The position numbers were made by a program, and so were the translations under genes. Under the pieces are notes generated by a model that saw only the letters and a list, made by a program, of their open reading frames with translations, ran no database searches and had not been told where the DNA came from. Source: Microbulbifer hainanensis (GTDB lineage Bacteria > Pseudomonadota > Gammaproteobacteria > Pseudomonadales > Cellvibrionaceae). Taken from it: a DNA stretch of 64,000 nt. The DNA lies in NCBI RefSeq assembly GCF_014904735.1, contig NZ_JACZCR010000047.1, forward strand, positions 62,001 to 126,000, in the 5' to 3' direction. Shown here one piece after another: positions 32,875-41,875 of this stretch; the first letter of the stretch is position 1, and every line of letters starts with the position of its first letter.

Positions 32875-34251
32875 CTACCAGTCCAGCGACGACGGCAGGC
32901 GCGGTGAGGACAGCAGCTTGCTGAATCGTTCCCAGCGCTGCTCGTCAGTAGCATCGCCCTTTTCGACGTAGTTGGCCACCAGCTGTTTGCCCCAATTGTA
33001 ATTGATGACGTAGGCACCGTAAGTGTCCACAAAACGCAGACGCTGTTTGGCTTTCTCCGGGCTCATCACGGTGTATTTCTGGAACAGCTCGACGACCTTG
33101 TCCCCATCGATTTCACCATCGATATACTGGCGGGCGATTTCGTTGCCGGCAAAGCTGAGCTTTTCGACCAGCTCCAGGACGCGATCGTATTTTTCCGCAT
33201 CGGCGGGGTTCAGGCCGGCCAGCGGATAGAGCACGGTTTTTTCGAACTCCGCCTTTTCCTTGCCGGGAAATGCCAGTTCAATTCCGTAGTTGGCACTGCC
33301 CTCGGCAATCAGGGACTGGGGACTGAACAGCGGATAGACACTGTATTCAAGCCAGCCGTGCTTATCGACCAGTTCACTTTCCAACAGTGCATTGTAAGTG
33401 TGGTGTCCCGGATAACCCTCATGGCAACCCAGATCAATCGCGCGGTCGATCATGATCGGCAGTTCGGTATTGACCTGGATCAGGCTCTGCGCGTGGCCCT
33501 GGTACCAGTTGTAGCCGCTCCAGGGTTTATCGGTGACGTATTCGAGTTTGAAATTTTCATCCGCCGGAAGCTGAATATGTTTTTTCGTGCGCTCACGACA
33601 GGCATCGATGGCGGCCTTGAAGACATCGTCAAGTTTTTCTGACGGGATTTCAAACTGCTTCCTGAATTCCTGCACCCGCAGATGCAGCGGCTTGTCGCCG
33701 GGCAATAATTTGTCCAGTTCCGCCAGCACCGGTTCAAATTCGGCGTAGCTCTGTTTTGGCGGCTGCGTATCGTAAAGGAGCTGCGCTTCGCGCTCGAAAC
33801 TGCGCTCGCCAACACCGGCCAGGCTTTCCGCATGGGCGACAACAGCGCGCAGCTGGGTTTTCAGGTAGTGCTGGCGCAATGTTTCGAGATCACTGCCGGG
33901 CGCGATGGTCTCCGGCAGTTGCTGCAGTAACTGTTTTGCCCGCTGGGCGATTTCAGCCGGAGTAGCCTGGCTCGCCGCCGCCTTGTCTTTCAGGGCCTCG
34001 GGACCGTAATAGGCATCGACATAACTTTTGTCGTGATTGCCGAGCTCCAGCACCAGCAGTACATAGTCCCGGGCCAGTTGGTCCATTTTCGTATCTTCCG
34101 CACGCTCGGTATCCGGCTTCGCCGTTACCGCCGCCGAGCTGGCCGGCGAAGGTGCCTTGTCGGGCGACTCGCTCCGGTCTCCGCAGGCGCCGAGCGCCAG
34201 CAGCATCGCCGCGAGGGGCATCAATTTGGGCAGTTTACGGAAAGTGATCAT
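32875..34251 (-). CDS. DUF885-like zinc-peptidase lipoprotein
   Basis: A 458-residue predicted lipoprotein (lipobox ALGAC) with the helical peptidase motif HEGYPGHHTYNALLE and a downstream AEGSANYGIELAFPG glutamate segment. DUF885 proteins carry HExxPGH and are thought to be zinc-dependent carboxypeptidase-like enzymes. This one is shorter than the typical DUF885 protein (about 600), such as the one at 48944. Start ATG 34251 has AGGA 6 bases upstream; the ATG two codons earlier touches the ribosome site. Periplasmic or outer-membrane-anchored peptide breakdown is inferred. Confidence 0.78.
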   Translation of the reverse strand: MITFRKLPKLMPLAAMLLALGACGDRSESPDKAPSPASSAAVTAKPDTERAEDTKMDQLARDYVLLVLELGNHDKSYVDAYYGPEALKDKAAASQATPAEIAQRAKQLLQQLPETIAPGSDLETLRQHYLKTQLRAVVAHAESLAGVGERSFEREAQLLYDTQPPKQSYAEFEPVLAELDKLLPGDKPLHLRVQEFRKQFEIPSEKLDDVFKAAIDACRERTKKHIQLPADENFKLEYVTDKPWSGYNWYQGHAQSLIQVNTELPIMIDRAIDLGCHEGYPGHHTYNALLESELVDKHGWLEYSVYPLFSPQSLIAEGSANYGIELAFPGKEKAEFEKTVLYPLAGLNPADAEKYDRVLELVEKLSFAGNEIARQYIDGEIDGDKVVELFQKYTVMSPEKAKQRLRFVDTYGAYVINYNWGKQLVANYVEKGDATDEQRWERFSKLLSSPRLPSSLDW

Positions 34252-34345
34252 AGTCATTCCTGTTGTTCTTTATTCAGATCCGTGCGGATGCGGGGAAGCA
34301 AAGCGCTATGCTAGCGAAAATCACCACCGGTGTAACCGCGCGCCC

Positions 34346-35734
34346 TCAGGCCGTCACCAGTTCCAGCCGTCCGCTGGTGCGCGCCAGTGCGCCGGCCACT
34401 TCGTCCGCGGCACGTTCGGCCGCCTCCAGCGCACCCTCCATATAGCCAAACCACTCCGTCGCAAATTCGGTACCGGCCCAGTGCACCGGGCCGTTGGTCT
34501 CACGCATTCTGGGGCCGTAGCTGGTCCAGGTACCCGGCGCCAGGTGTGCCGCATAACAGCCGCGAGTCCAGGGTTCGCTACTCCAGTCTTTATCCACGTA
34601 TTCCAGTGGTTGCCGCGCGCGCTCGCCGAAATACTGGGCGAAGCAGTCCAGAACCGCCGCGCGGCGCTGCTCGGGATCGACATTGCTGTAATAGCGCGCC
34701 ACGTCCCCTTCGAGGAACCCCATCAGCAAACCCGACTCGCGACCAGCCTCGGAGTTGTCGAAAGTGACCCGCACCGGGCCGGCGGGACTCGCAACCTGAC
34801 CGGACAACCCTTCCTCGCGCCAGAAGGGTTTATCGTAGCGGGCGATACATTTGATGCAGGCACCGGCGGGCATGCGCTGCAACAGCTGGTCGCGCCAGGC
34901 AGGCAATTCCGGCTCAAAGCGGATGCGCAGTGCCTGGTTGGGCGGCAGCGCCACGATCACCCGCTCGCACACCACCGATCCCGACTGGTGACGCACCCGC
35001 AGGCGGCCATCGGGCAACTGCTCTACCGCTTCCACCGCCGCGTTTAATTGCACTGCCTGCCCCAGTTCCGCGGCCATGCGCTCACACAGGCCCGCGGTGC
35101 CACCGTGCACCCGGTCCTGCTGGGCACCGCCGGTGACCGCCAACAGAGTCTCGAGCGAGTGGCCGGAACGGGCATAGAAAAGTGCGTGCAGTAGCGACAA
35201 ATCTTTCGCCTCACCGGCAAATACTGCACCGATACCCACTTCGAACAGTTCCCGTCCTAGGCGCGTGCGGCAGTTCTTGTGCAGCCAGGTATCGAGCGTT
35301 GTGGCGTCCCACTGCCGCGCTTTCTTATATTCCCAGGGCGCGGTTGGATCGATCGATTTGGCCATGGCTTCAAAGCGCGCCATGGCGATACCCAGATCTG
35401 CCAGGGCCAGGGGATTGATCCTGGGGATAGTGCCGCGGTAGCGGCGCAGCTTGCTGTTCAGGCAGAGCAGGTTGTCACCGCTGTCGTACAGTGGCCAGGT
35501 GCTCGCCCCCAGCTCCTCGATCAACCGGTACATACGATCCTGGCCCGGCCCCACCCACTGGCCACCGACATCCACAGTATCGCCGTTGGTGAACTGGTGA
35601 TTACAGAGGCGTCCGCCGACGCGCTCGCGGGCCTCCAGTACGCGCACTCGATATTTCTTCTGCAGCAACCGCGCTGCCTGCAAACCGGAAATACCCGCGC
35701 CGACTATCGCTACCTGAACCTGGTCCAGTGACAT
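34346..35734 (-). CDS. Flavin-dependent amine oxidase
   Basis: A 462-residue flavoprotein of the monoamine oxidase family. The Rossmann motif VAIVGAGISGLQAARLL is followed by LEARERVGGR, and the C-terminal FAD segment is GPVHWAGTEFATEWFGYMEGALEAAERAA. It should oxidise a primary or secondary amine to an imine with O2 as acceptor. No signal peptide, so cytosolic. The neighbouring nitrilase-family gene starts 48 bases upstream on the same strand, so a shared amine/nitrogen pathway is possible but unproven. Confidence 0.88.
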   Translation of the reverse strand: MSLDQVQVAIVGAGISGLQAARLLQKKYRVRVLEARERVGGRLCNHQFTNGDTVDVGGQWVGPGQDRMYRLIEELGASTWPLYDSGDNLLCLNSKLRRYRGTIPRINPLALADLGIAMARFEAMAKSIDPTAPWEYKKARQWDATTLDTWLHKNCRTRLGRELFEVGIGAVFAGEAKDLSLLHALFYARSGHSLETLLAVTGGAQQDRVHGGTAGLCERMAAELGQAVQLNAAVEAVEQLPDGRLRVRHQSGSVVCERVIVALPPNQALRIRFEPELPAWRDQLLQRMPAGACIKCIARYDKPFWREEGLSGQVASPAGPVRVTFDNSEAGRESGLLMGFLEGDVARYYSNVDPEQRRAAVLDCFAQYFGERARQPLEYVDKDWSSEPWTRGCYAAHLAPGTWTSYGPRMRETNGPVHWAGTEFATEWFGYMEGALEAAERAADEVAGALARTSGRLELVTA

Positions 35735-35782
35735 GGTGCTCTCATCCGTTACTGTTTTTTATCGTTGGCGTTTTTGTATTTT

Positions 35783-36922
35783 TCAGTCGTAATCCGCTGT
35801 CGGCAGCCACAGACTGGTAATCACCGCGCCGTCGCGGCGCTGACCCTGAATCACCGTACCGCGCAACACGGCAGTGGTCTGGCCGTCGTCACCGAGATCC
35901 CACAGGTCGCCGCGCAGAAAGGTATTGATGCCCGCGCGCAGCTGGCCGCCGCGTCCACCCAGGGCATATTTTCTCCAGGCCTCGCCTTCGGTGAGTTGCC
36001 CCACATCGGCGGGGTCGACATCGGCCGGCGCCGCGGCGCCGTTGTAGCCACCCCAGGACCGGGCCCAGATACCCTCCGGCGTCGAGAAAGACGGCACGGC
36101 CACCAGGTCGGCGTCGCGCAGCTGCCGCCAGGTATCCGGGTACCAGCTGTCAGCGCAGATCAGGATTCCCAGTTTGCCCAGCGGCGTGTCGAACAGCGGC
36201 AGCGCTTGCGCGGCCGGCTCGGTAAACGGCAGTTCGCTGGCGATCGGGTGCATCTTGCGCACCGGTCCAGCGACAGAACCATCCGCGTAGAAAACAAAAC
36301 TGCTGTTATAAATGGGTCCGCTGCCCGCACGGATTTCACCGTCCTGCAGCTGTGGATCCGGCAACGCGATGGAACCGGCCACCAGGGTCACGCCGTAGCG
36401 GCCAGCCAGGGTGGCGAAAACCCGCTGGTAGTCGTGCGCCATGGCCGCGGCCTTGGTTTTGAACATTGCCGCGGCGAAAGGGTCCGCTGCCTCTTCGCCG
36501 AGCAGGTGCTGGCCGAAGGCCGGCAGGTTACCGAGCGCGGCCCAGAGCAGCGCACCACTGGTGGTTTCCGCGCGGTAGGCCAGGAAGCTCTCGCCCTCCG
36601 CCACCAGCCAGGTGCCGATATGTTCGGGAAACACCACCAGGGTGCGGTCGTTGAGCCAGCCAGCATCGCGGGCGCGTGCCATATAGCCATCCAGTTTGCG
36701 GTACAGGCGATCCGCGCTGGCATAGTCAGCGGCAACCAGATAGGGCTGGATGGACAGCAGATTCGCCGCATTCGGCTGGGGCGGATTCAGCGGCTCGAGC
36801 AGTACCTCAGGTTCTGTGGCCGCGACTGCCGTCGCCGGCAGCGGACGCTGCACCAGAACCGACACCAACAGAGCGGTAAAAAGCAGCAGCGCAAGCAGTA
36901 AATAGCATATTTTTCTTATCAT
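35783..36922 (-). CDS. Membrane-anchored carbon-nitrogen hydrolase (nitrilase superfamily)
   Basis: A 379-residue protein with an N-terminal membrane helix or signal anchor and then a nitrilase fold. The catalytic triad is visible: Glu100 in VVFPEHIG, Lys223 in VRKMHP and Cys256 in LGILICADSWYPD. The enzyme should hydrolyse an amide or nitrile bond on the periplasmic side. Nitrilases with an N-terminal anchor are less common than cytosolic ones. It lies directly upstream of the amine oxidase gene. Confidence 0.85.
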   Translation of the reverse strand: MIRKICYLLLALLLFTALLVSVLVQRPLPATAVAATEPEVLLEPLNPPQPNAANLLSIQPYLVAADYASADRLYRKLDGYMARARDAGWLNDRTLVVFPEHIGTWLVAEGESFLAYRAETTSGALLWAALGNLPAFGQHLLGEEAADPFAAAMFKTKAAAMAHDYQRVFATLAGRYGVTLVAGSIALPDPQLQDGEIRAGSGPIYNSSFVFYADGSVAGPVRKMHPIASELPFTEPAAQALPLFDTPLGKLGILICADSWYPDTWRQLRDADLVAVPSFSTPEGIWARSWGGYNGAAAPADVDPADVGQLTEGEAWRKYALGGRGGQLRAGINTFLRGDLWDLGDDGQTTAVLRGTVIQGQRRDGAVITSLWLPTADYD

Positions 36923-37142
36923 TATCTGGCCGGGAGGGAGCGATGCCCATTATTGATGGGTCAACTTTACCGCACCCGCTTGCTCCCCGCATCCCGGCAG
37001 CGATCGGCAGACGACGCCTGCCAGCCTCAGGGCGGGCACAGCACTGACTGAGTCCACATCGACCCGACCACGTCCACAAGCATTTGTCTCGAACAAGCCG
37101 GCCCTATGCTGCAGGAATCTGACCGCGAGTATCCCAACGCTG

Positions 37143-38303
37143 TTAACCCTGCGCCGCGACCGCGACGGGTGCCGCACTGCGGATATTGGATGGGAACAGT
37201 CGCGCGCGCATCTGCATAAACGGGGTTTCCACGGCGCGGCACAGCAACCAGCCGGCAGCGATACCGGCCAGCATGATGATCGCCATGCCGGTATAACCGT
37301 CGACGTCGACACCCGCCTTCGCCACTGGCACCTTCAGCAGCTTGAAAAGTGGCTTGTGGATCAGGTAGATCGCATAGGACCACAGCGCCACACTGGCTGC
37401 ACCGGGAACGCGCACGCGGTGCAGCCAGGATGCGGGAGACAGCGCGGACAGCACCAGCAGTGCAAACCCCCAGGCCAACAAGCTGTAGCCGCAGGCGGTC
37501 CAGAAATAATCCACGCCGATGCCACTGCGGTACCAGTAGGTCTCGAACCCATAAAATGTAAAGCCCACCAAGGCCAACCCGGCCAGGAATAACTTCTGCC
37601 CGTGGGCCAGCAGACGCTCGAAGGTTTCGCGATGGAAGTTTTTCAACAGCGCAATGGCAATGCCCGGCAGCAGTTCATCAAAGCGGGTCACGCTGGTGTA
37701 GTAGATATACTGGTAGTAATCCAGCGCACCGATATCGGCGCCGCCGTGATGGCTCAGCATCACCGCACGAATCGCCATTGCCGCCAGGCTGCAACCTGCC
37801 AGTAGCCACCAGGCAGATACCGGCGAGCGGTAGCGGCGCAACAGCAGCAGTGCGGCGAGCGGGAACAGCAGGTAGAACTGCTCTTCAATACACAGCGACC
37901 AGGAGTGAGTAAAGGTTTCGCCGGGGCGCATCGCCAGGTTCTGGGTAAAGGTCAGGAAAGACCATAGCGGCGCCGTGTCCTTGCCGTTCAACATCGGAAC
38001 CAGCAGGCACAATGCCAACACCACGATATAATTCGGCAGGGTGCGGAAAAACCGGCGCGCATAGAAGCGTCGCAGGGAAAAGTCCTCGCGCCGGGCCAGT
38101 GCGCCCACCACCTGGTTGCCGATCAGATAGCCACTCAGCACAAAGAACAGATCCACCCCGGTCCAGCCGAGTTGGCTCATAAAGCCGAACAGGGGTTCTC
38201 TGCTGACGATGACGCGGTAGTGGTAAATCAGAACGATCAGAATGGCGATGGCGCGGAGGGCGTCCAATCCGTACAGGCGACGGGATGCATCGGGGTGTGG
38301 CAT
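37143..38303 (-). CDS. Acyltransferase family 3 membrane protein (OafA/YrhL type)
   Basis: A 386-residue membrane protein with about 10 helices. The conserved N-terminus LYGLDALRAIAILIVLIYHYR contains the family histidine, and SLCIEEQFYLLFPL is the second signature. Such proteins O-acylate sugars of LPS, exopolysaccharide or peptidoglycan, or small molecules. It has no polysaccharide genes nearby, so the acceptor is unknown. It is separated by 220 bases from the nitrilase gene, in which I see nothing. Confidence 0.88.
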   Translation of the reverse strand: MPHPDASRRLYGLDALRAIAILIVLIYHYRVIVSREPLFGFMSQLGWTGVDLFFVLSGYLIGNQVVGALARREDFSLRRFYARRFFRTLPNYIVVLALCLLVPMLNGKDTAPLWSFLTFTQNLAMRPGETFTHSWSLCIEEQFYLLFPLAALLLLRRYRSPVSAWWLLAGCSLAAMAIRAVMLSHHGGADIGALDYYQYIYYTSVTRFDELLPGIAIALLKNFHRETFERLLAHGQKLFLAGLALVGFTFYGFETYWYRSGIGVDYFWTACGYSLLAWGFALLVLSALSPASWLHRVRVPGAASVALWSYAIYLIHKPLFKLLKVPVAKAGVDVDGYTGMAIIMLAGIAAGWLLCRAVETPFMQMRARLFPSNIRSAAPVAVAAQG

Positions 38304-38397
38304 TTCAAATTCGCATTTTTTATTTTAAGCAGTGACCGGGGGATGATAAGTGAGTTCCCCCGGCAGCGAAAATTTTCCCCTCACAAATCCGAAAATA

Positions 38398-39306
38398 TCA
38401 TCTCGCACCCCGGCCGACCGGGCGCATGCGTTGCAGGCGCGCCAGATATTCGCCGATAAAATCACTGAATGCGCGCAACTCACCCGCTGCATACTGTTCC
38501 TGACGACAGTACAGCCACAGGTTCCGCCGCCATTCATTCGGCGGTGGCAGCAACCGGCGCAGTCCGTCGTCGCCACGCGCACGCCAGGCACACAACGGCG
38601 CTATGCCAAAGCCGGCTCTCGCCGCCTCCAGCAACTGTCCCTGACTGCCACAGTGCAACTTTATCTGCCGTTCGGGCACCGACTCCCGTAGCCATTTAAA
38701 CGCCGGGCAATCGTCGTTGTCAGCACAGCTAATAAAACGGTGGCCATCAATTGCGTCCAGGCTGTGCAGTTCACCGTGATTACGCAGGTAGCTGTCCGAG
38801 GCATAGAGGCTGTAACCAAGTGGCGGCAAAGATTGCACGGCGCAGCCGGCTTCGTTGGGGCGTGCGCTCACACGCAGACCGACCCGAACTTCTCCACGGT
38901 GGGAACCCGGCCAATCTGTGCTCTCTTCCATTTGCAGGCGCAGTTCCGGGTGTCGCCGCTGAAACCGCTGTAGCAATGGCAGTAACGGAGATACCAGTTC
39001 CGCATCGGTGTGAATAGCCAGGTTGCCGCGCAGCAGCTCTGCGGGGCCGTGTACCCGTTCGACCAGCAGGTTCAGCTGATCCTGCATGGACTCCGCCGCG
39101 TGCGCCAACCGGCGGCCAGCTTCCGTGGGCACATAACCGCGGGCGTGGCGATAAAAAAGTTGCGTGCGCAGGTTTTTCTCCAGGGCGTCCACCCGGCGCA
39201 GCACCGTCGAGTGGGAAACACCCAGCTGCTGTGCGGCACCAGACAGAGTACCGGCTCGCGCTACTGCCAGTGCGTACTGCACGTGATTCCAATCGTCGAC
39301 CTGCAT
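38398..39306 (-). CDS. LysR-family transcriptional regulator
   Basis: A 302-residue LysR regulator. The winged helix-turn-helix is at residues 5-65 (ALAVARAGTLSGAAQQLGVSHSTVLRRVDALE) and the ligand-binding domain follows from about residue 90. It is divergent from the Mut7-C gene (99 bases between starts) and upstream of the acyltransferase gene on the same strand, so either may be its target. The effector is unknown. Confidence 0.93.
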   Translation of the reverse strand: MQVDDWNHVQYALAVARAGTLSGAAQQLGVSHSTVLRRVDALEKNLRTQLFYRHARGYVPTEAGRRLAHAAESMQDQLNLLVERVHGPAELLRGNLAIHTDAELVSPLLPLLQRFQRRHPELRLQMEESTDWPGSHRGEVRVGLRVSARPNEAGCAVQSLPPLGYSLYASDSYLRNHGELHSLDAIDGHRFISCADNDDCPAFKWLRESVPERQIKLHCGSQGQLLEAARAGFGIAPLCAWRARGDDGLRRLLPPPNEWRRNLWLYCRQEQYAAGELRAFSDFIGEYLARLQRMRPVGRGAR

Positions 39307-39405
39307 GTTCCCCTCCCCCGATCTATTGGCCCGCTCTGGTCGCAGACGCTCGCCCGCCCCGCGAACCTACACTGATACTGTGTCTGAATATTCGGCCGTC
39401 GCCCC

Positions 39406-40155
39406 ATGCTCAGTGTGACTTTTCGCTTTTACCGGGAGCTCAACGATTTCCTGCCGCGCAAATGGCGGCAGCGGGACTTGCCGCGCGAATATTTGCTGCC
39501 CGGGTCGGTCAAGGACGCCATCGAAAATCTCGGTGTGCCTCACACCGAGGTGGACCTGATACTCGCCAACGGCCGCTCAGTGGATTTTTCTTACCGCCTG
39601 CGCGACGGAGATCGCATCACCGTCTACCCGATGTTTGAAGCACTGGATATCACGCCGCTGGTCCGGTTGCGGCCGCAACCCCTGCGAATTCCGCGTTTTG
39701 TTCTCGACTGCCACCTCGGGCGACTGGCCCGCTATCTGCGCTTGCTCGGTTTCGACACGTTGTTTCGCACTGATTATGATGACGACACTCTGCTGCGCAT
39801 CTCGATCGATGAGCAGCGCATACTGCTGTCCCGTGACCGCGGCCTGCTGAAGCGGCGTCAACTGCAGCGTGGCTACTTTGTGCGCGCGACAAAGCCGCGC
39901 CTGCAGATAGCGGAGGTGGTGGAGCGCCTGCAATTACAGCCGGCGATGCGTCCGTTCAGCCGCTGCATTGCCTGCAACGGTCACTTGCAGCCGGTGTCCA
40001 GAGAGCAGGTTCTCGATCGCCTACCGGCCAGAACCCGCCAATACTTCGATTCCTTCTATCAGTGCAGCGACTGCCTGCGAGTCTACTGGAAGGGTAGCCA
40101 CTACGATCGCATGCAATCGCTGGTGCAGTCGCTGCGCCAAATTCCGCCGGCGTGA
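39406..40155 (+). CDS. Mut7-C RNase domain protein with N-terminal ubiquitin-like domain
   Basis: A 249-residue protein. Residues 1-80 form a ubiquitin-like (Mut7-C_ub) domain ending GDRITVYPMFE. Residues about 95-240 are Mut7-C, a PIN-fold nuclease-like domain (RFVLDCHLGRLARYLRLLGFDT, with Asp residues in DYDDDTLL and SRDRGLL) that ends in a four-cysteine zinc ribbon, CIACNG and CSDCLR. Prokaryotic Mut7-C proteins are predicted RNases; the ubiquitin-like partner hints at protein-protein control. Its start is divergent from the LysR gene. Confidence 0.88.
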   Translation: MLSVTFRFYRELNDFLPRKWRQRDLPREYLLPGSVKDAIENLGVPHTEVDLILANGRSVDFSYRLRDGDRITVYPMFEALDITPLVRLRPQPLRIPRFVLDCHLGRLARYLRLLGFDTLFRTDYDDDTLLRISIDEQRILLSRDRGLLKRRQLQRGYFVRATKPRLQIAEVVERLQLQPAMRPFSRCIACNGHLQPVSREQVLDRLPARTRQYFDSFYQCSDCLRVYWKGSHYDRMQSLVQSLRQIPPA

Positions 40156-40200
40156 TCACCGCCGCCCGCAATGCGGGTGCCAGGCAAAATCACCCCTTCG

Positions 40201-40299
40201 ACCAATATTATTGGCCTTACCAATACGTTTATCTGGCGATATTACCATACCAATTTTTCTTTTGAATAGCTTTTGGACAGACCAATTAACCGATATGAT
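40201..40299 (+). promoter_or_regulatory. ACCAAT-rich control region and probable promoter of the pectinesterase gene
   Basis: ACCAAT occurs four times in direct orientation (40201, 40219, 40249, 40281). CCAATA-T-TATTGG (40202-40214) is a perfect palindrome and TATTGG-CCTTA-CCAATA (40209-40225) an overlapping inverted repeat. A possible promoter is TTGGAC (40273-40278) with TATGAT (40294-40299), spacing 15, which would place the fourth ACCAAT between the hexamers. The layout suits repression by a pectin- or uronate-responsive regulator; the identity is inference. Confidence 0.5.
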
Positions 40300-40329
40300 G
40301 GTGGCGCCACTGACCGGAGAGGGATCCCC

Positions 40330-41466
40330 ATGCGTCTATCCATCGCCAATACCGCCCGCTTGCTCGCACTGACACTGTGTTCCCTGCTCGTGGGCACCGC
40401 GTATAGTGCAGATACCGATACACAAAGCGTCGATGCCATCGTCGACGCGGGCGGGCGGGCGGTAGAGACCGGACGGCCGGTTTATCGGTCGATCGGCGCC
40501 GCCCTTGCGGCGGCACCGGCGGACGGCGATACGCCCTTTCTGATATTCGTGCGCGGCGGCCACTACCGGGAAAAACTCGTCATTACCCGCCCCAACGTAA
40601 CCCTGCGCGGTGCAGGACGGGATAAAACCGTGATCAGTTACGACGCCTATTCCGGCGCCCGGATCCCCGGCACAGAGGAGACCTGGCGCACGTCCGGCTC
40701 CGCCACGCTCATCGTGCGCGCGACGAATTTCCGCGCCGAACACCTGACGATCGAGAACAGTTTTGATTTCCTCGGCAACGATGCGCTCGCCGCGGACGAC
40801 CCGCAGAAAGTCCACCACAGTCAGGCCGTAGCATTGATGACCGATACCGGCAGCGACCGCGCGCTGTTTCGCGATGTACGCCTGTCCGGCTACCAGGACA
40901 CCCTGTATGTCAACGCCGGGCGCAGCGCCTTTGTGAACAGCGTCGTTGAGGGCAATGTGGATTTTATCTTCGGCGCCGGTACCGCGCTGTTCCTCGATAG
41001 CGACATCGTCAGCCGCAAGCGCGCCCGCACAGATGGCAAGTTCAGCGGCTACGTCACCGCGCCCAGTACCGATATCGAGCGACCTTTCGGCCTGGTGTTC
41101 GTGCGCTGCCGCCTGCTCAAGGAGACGGGCGTAAAGGCTGGCTCGGTGGCGCTCGGCCGTCCCTGGCATCCCACCACGGACTTTAATGACGGTCGCTATG
41201 CCGATCCCGATGCGATTGGCGCCAGCGTATTTATCGACACCTATATGGACGATCACATCGTGGCCGATGGCTGGACCACGATGCGCGGCACCAGCCGCGA
41301 CGGCAGTAAAAGCACCGTCTTTCGTCCCGATAATTCCCGCTTTTTCGAGTACCGCAGCCGCGGTCCCGGCGCTGCCAATAACCCCGCGCGCCGTCAGCTG
41401 GATGAACCCCGCGCAGAACAGTTCACTCCGGTCGCAGTACTCGGCGACTGGCGCCCGCTCGACTGA
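40330..41466 (+). CDS. Secreted pectinesterase
   Basis: A 378-residue enzyme that removes methyl groups from pectin. A Sec signal peptide (residues 1-24, ending AYSA) leads to a carbohydrate esterase family 8 beta-helix. Family motifs are in order: the SQAVALMT glutamine, GYQDTLY with the catalytic Asp, GNVDFIFGAG with the second catalytic Asp, and LGRPWHP with the arginine. ATG 40330 is chosen by signal peptide and GGAGAGGG 5-10 bases upstream. No lyase or transporter adjoins it, so the rest of any pectin pathway lies outside the window. An imperfect hairpin at 41533-41548 follows at a distance. Confidence 0.93.
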   Translation: MRLSIANTARLLALTLCSLLVGTAYSADTDTQSVDAIVDAGGRAVETGRPVYRSIGAALAAAPADGDTPFLIFVRGGHYREKLVITRPNVTLRGAGRDKTVISYDAYSGARIPGTEETWRTSGSATLIVRATNFRAEHLTIENSFDFLGNDALAADDPQKVHHSQAVALMTDTGSDRALFRDVRLSGYQDTLYVNAGRSAFVNSVVEGNVDFIFGAGTALFLDSDIVSRKRARTDGKFSGYVTAPSTDIERPFGLVFVRCRLLKETGVKAGSVALGRPWHPTTDFNDGRYADPDAIGASVFIDTYMDDHIVADGWTTMRGTSRDGSKSTVFRPDNSRFFEYRSRGPGAANNPARRQLDEPRAEQFTPVAVLGDWRPLD

Positions 41467-41659
41467 AACGCGCCCAGGCCCGCAACACTTACGCCCCAGG
41501 CCCAGGCCCAATCCCTTACACCGCACCCAATGCCGCGCTTAGGCGCGGTACACGGACAATCCCCCGCCAGAATTGCGTCCAAAGCACCACCCCGACTTTA
41601 ACCGCGTGATTTTCCTGCAAGACTGATACTTCGAATTCAGCCATGGAAACTGTGCGGCC

Positions 41660-41875
41660 ATGAATCCAGGTGACCGTCGCCTGCTGATCGAACTCGGCAT
41701 CATTCTGGCGATCAAGCTCGCGATTATTGTCTTTCTCAAGATCCAATTCTTTAGCCCGGCGCCGGTGGACCAGTGGCATCCGCTGGCGGTTGATTCCGGG
41801 AAACGAACCACCGCCAGTGAGTTATTTCAATCCTCCGCCGCGGAGGCTGCCGCCGCTGCAGAGAAGGAGAACTAA
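41660..41875 (+). CDS. cydP: Cytochrome bd oxidase putative small subunit CydP
   Basis: A 71-residue single-helix protein (helix about residues 9-29, LLIELGIILAIKLAIIVFL) of the CydP group found before cydA in several gammaproteobacteria. Its tail is Ala/Glu-rich. Its stop TAA touches the GTG of cydA, and the ribosome site of cydA lies in its last codons, so translation is coupled. The role in the oxidase is not established. Confidence 0.85.
   Translation: MNPGDRRLLIELGIILAIKLAIIVFLKIQFFSPAPVDQWHPLAVDSGKRTTASELFQSSAAEAAAAAEKEN

Noticed and set aside
41533..41548. CCGCGC-TTAG-GCGCGG hairpin after the pectinesterase gene
   Set aside because: It lies 66 bases after the stop and lacks a T-run; too weak to call.
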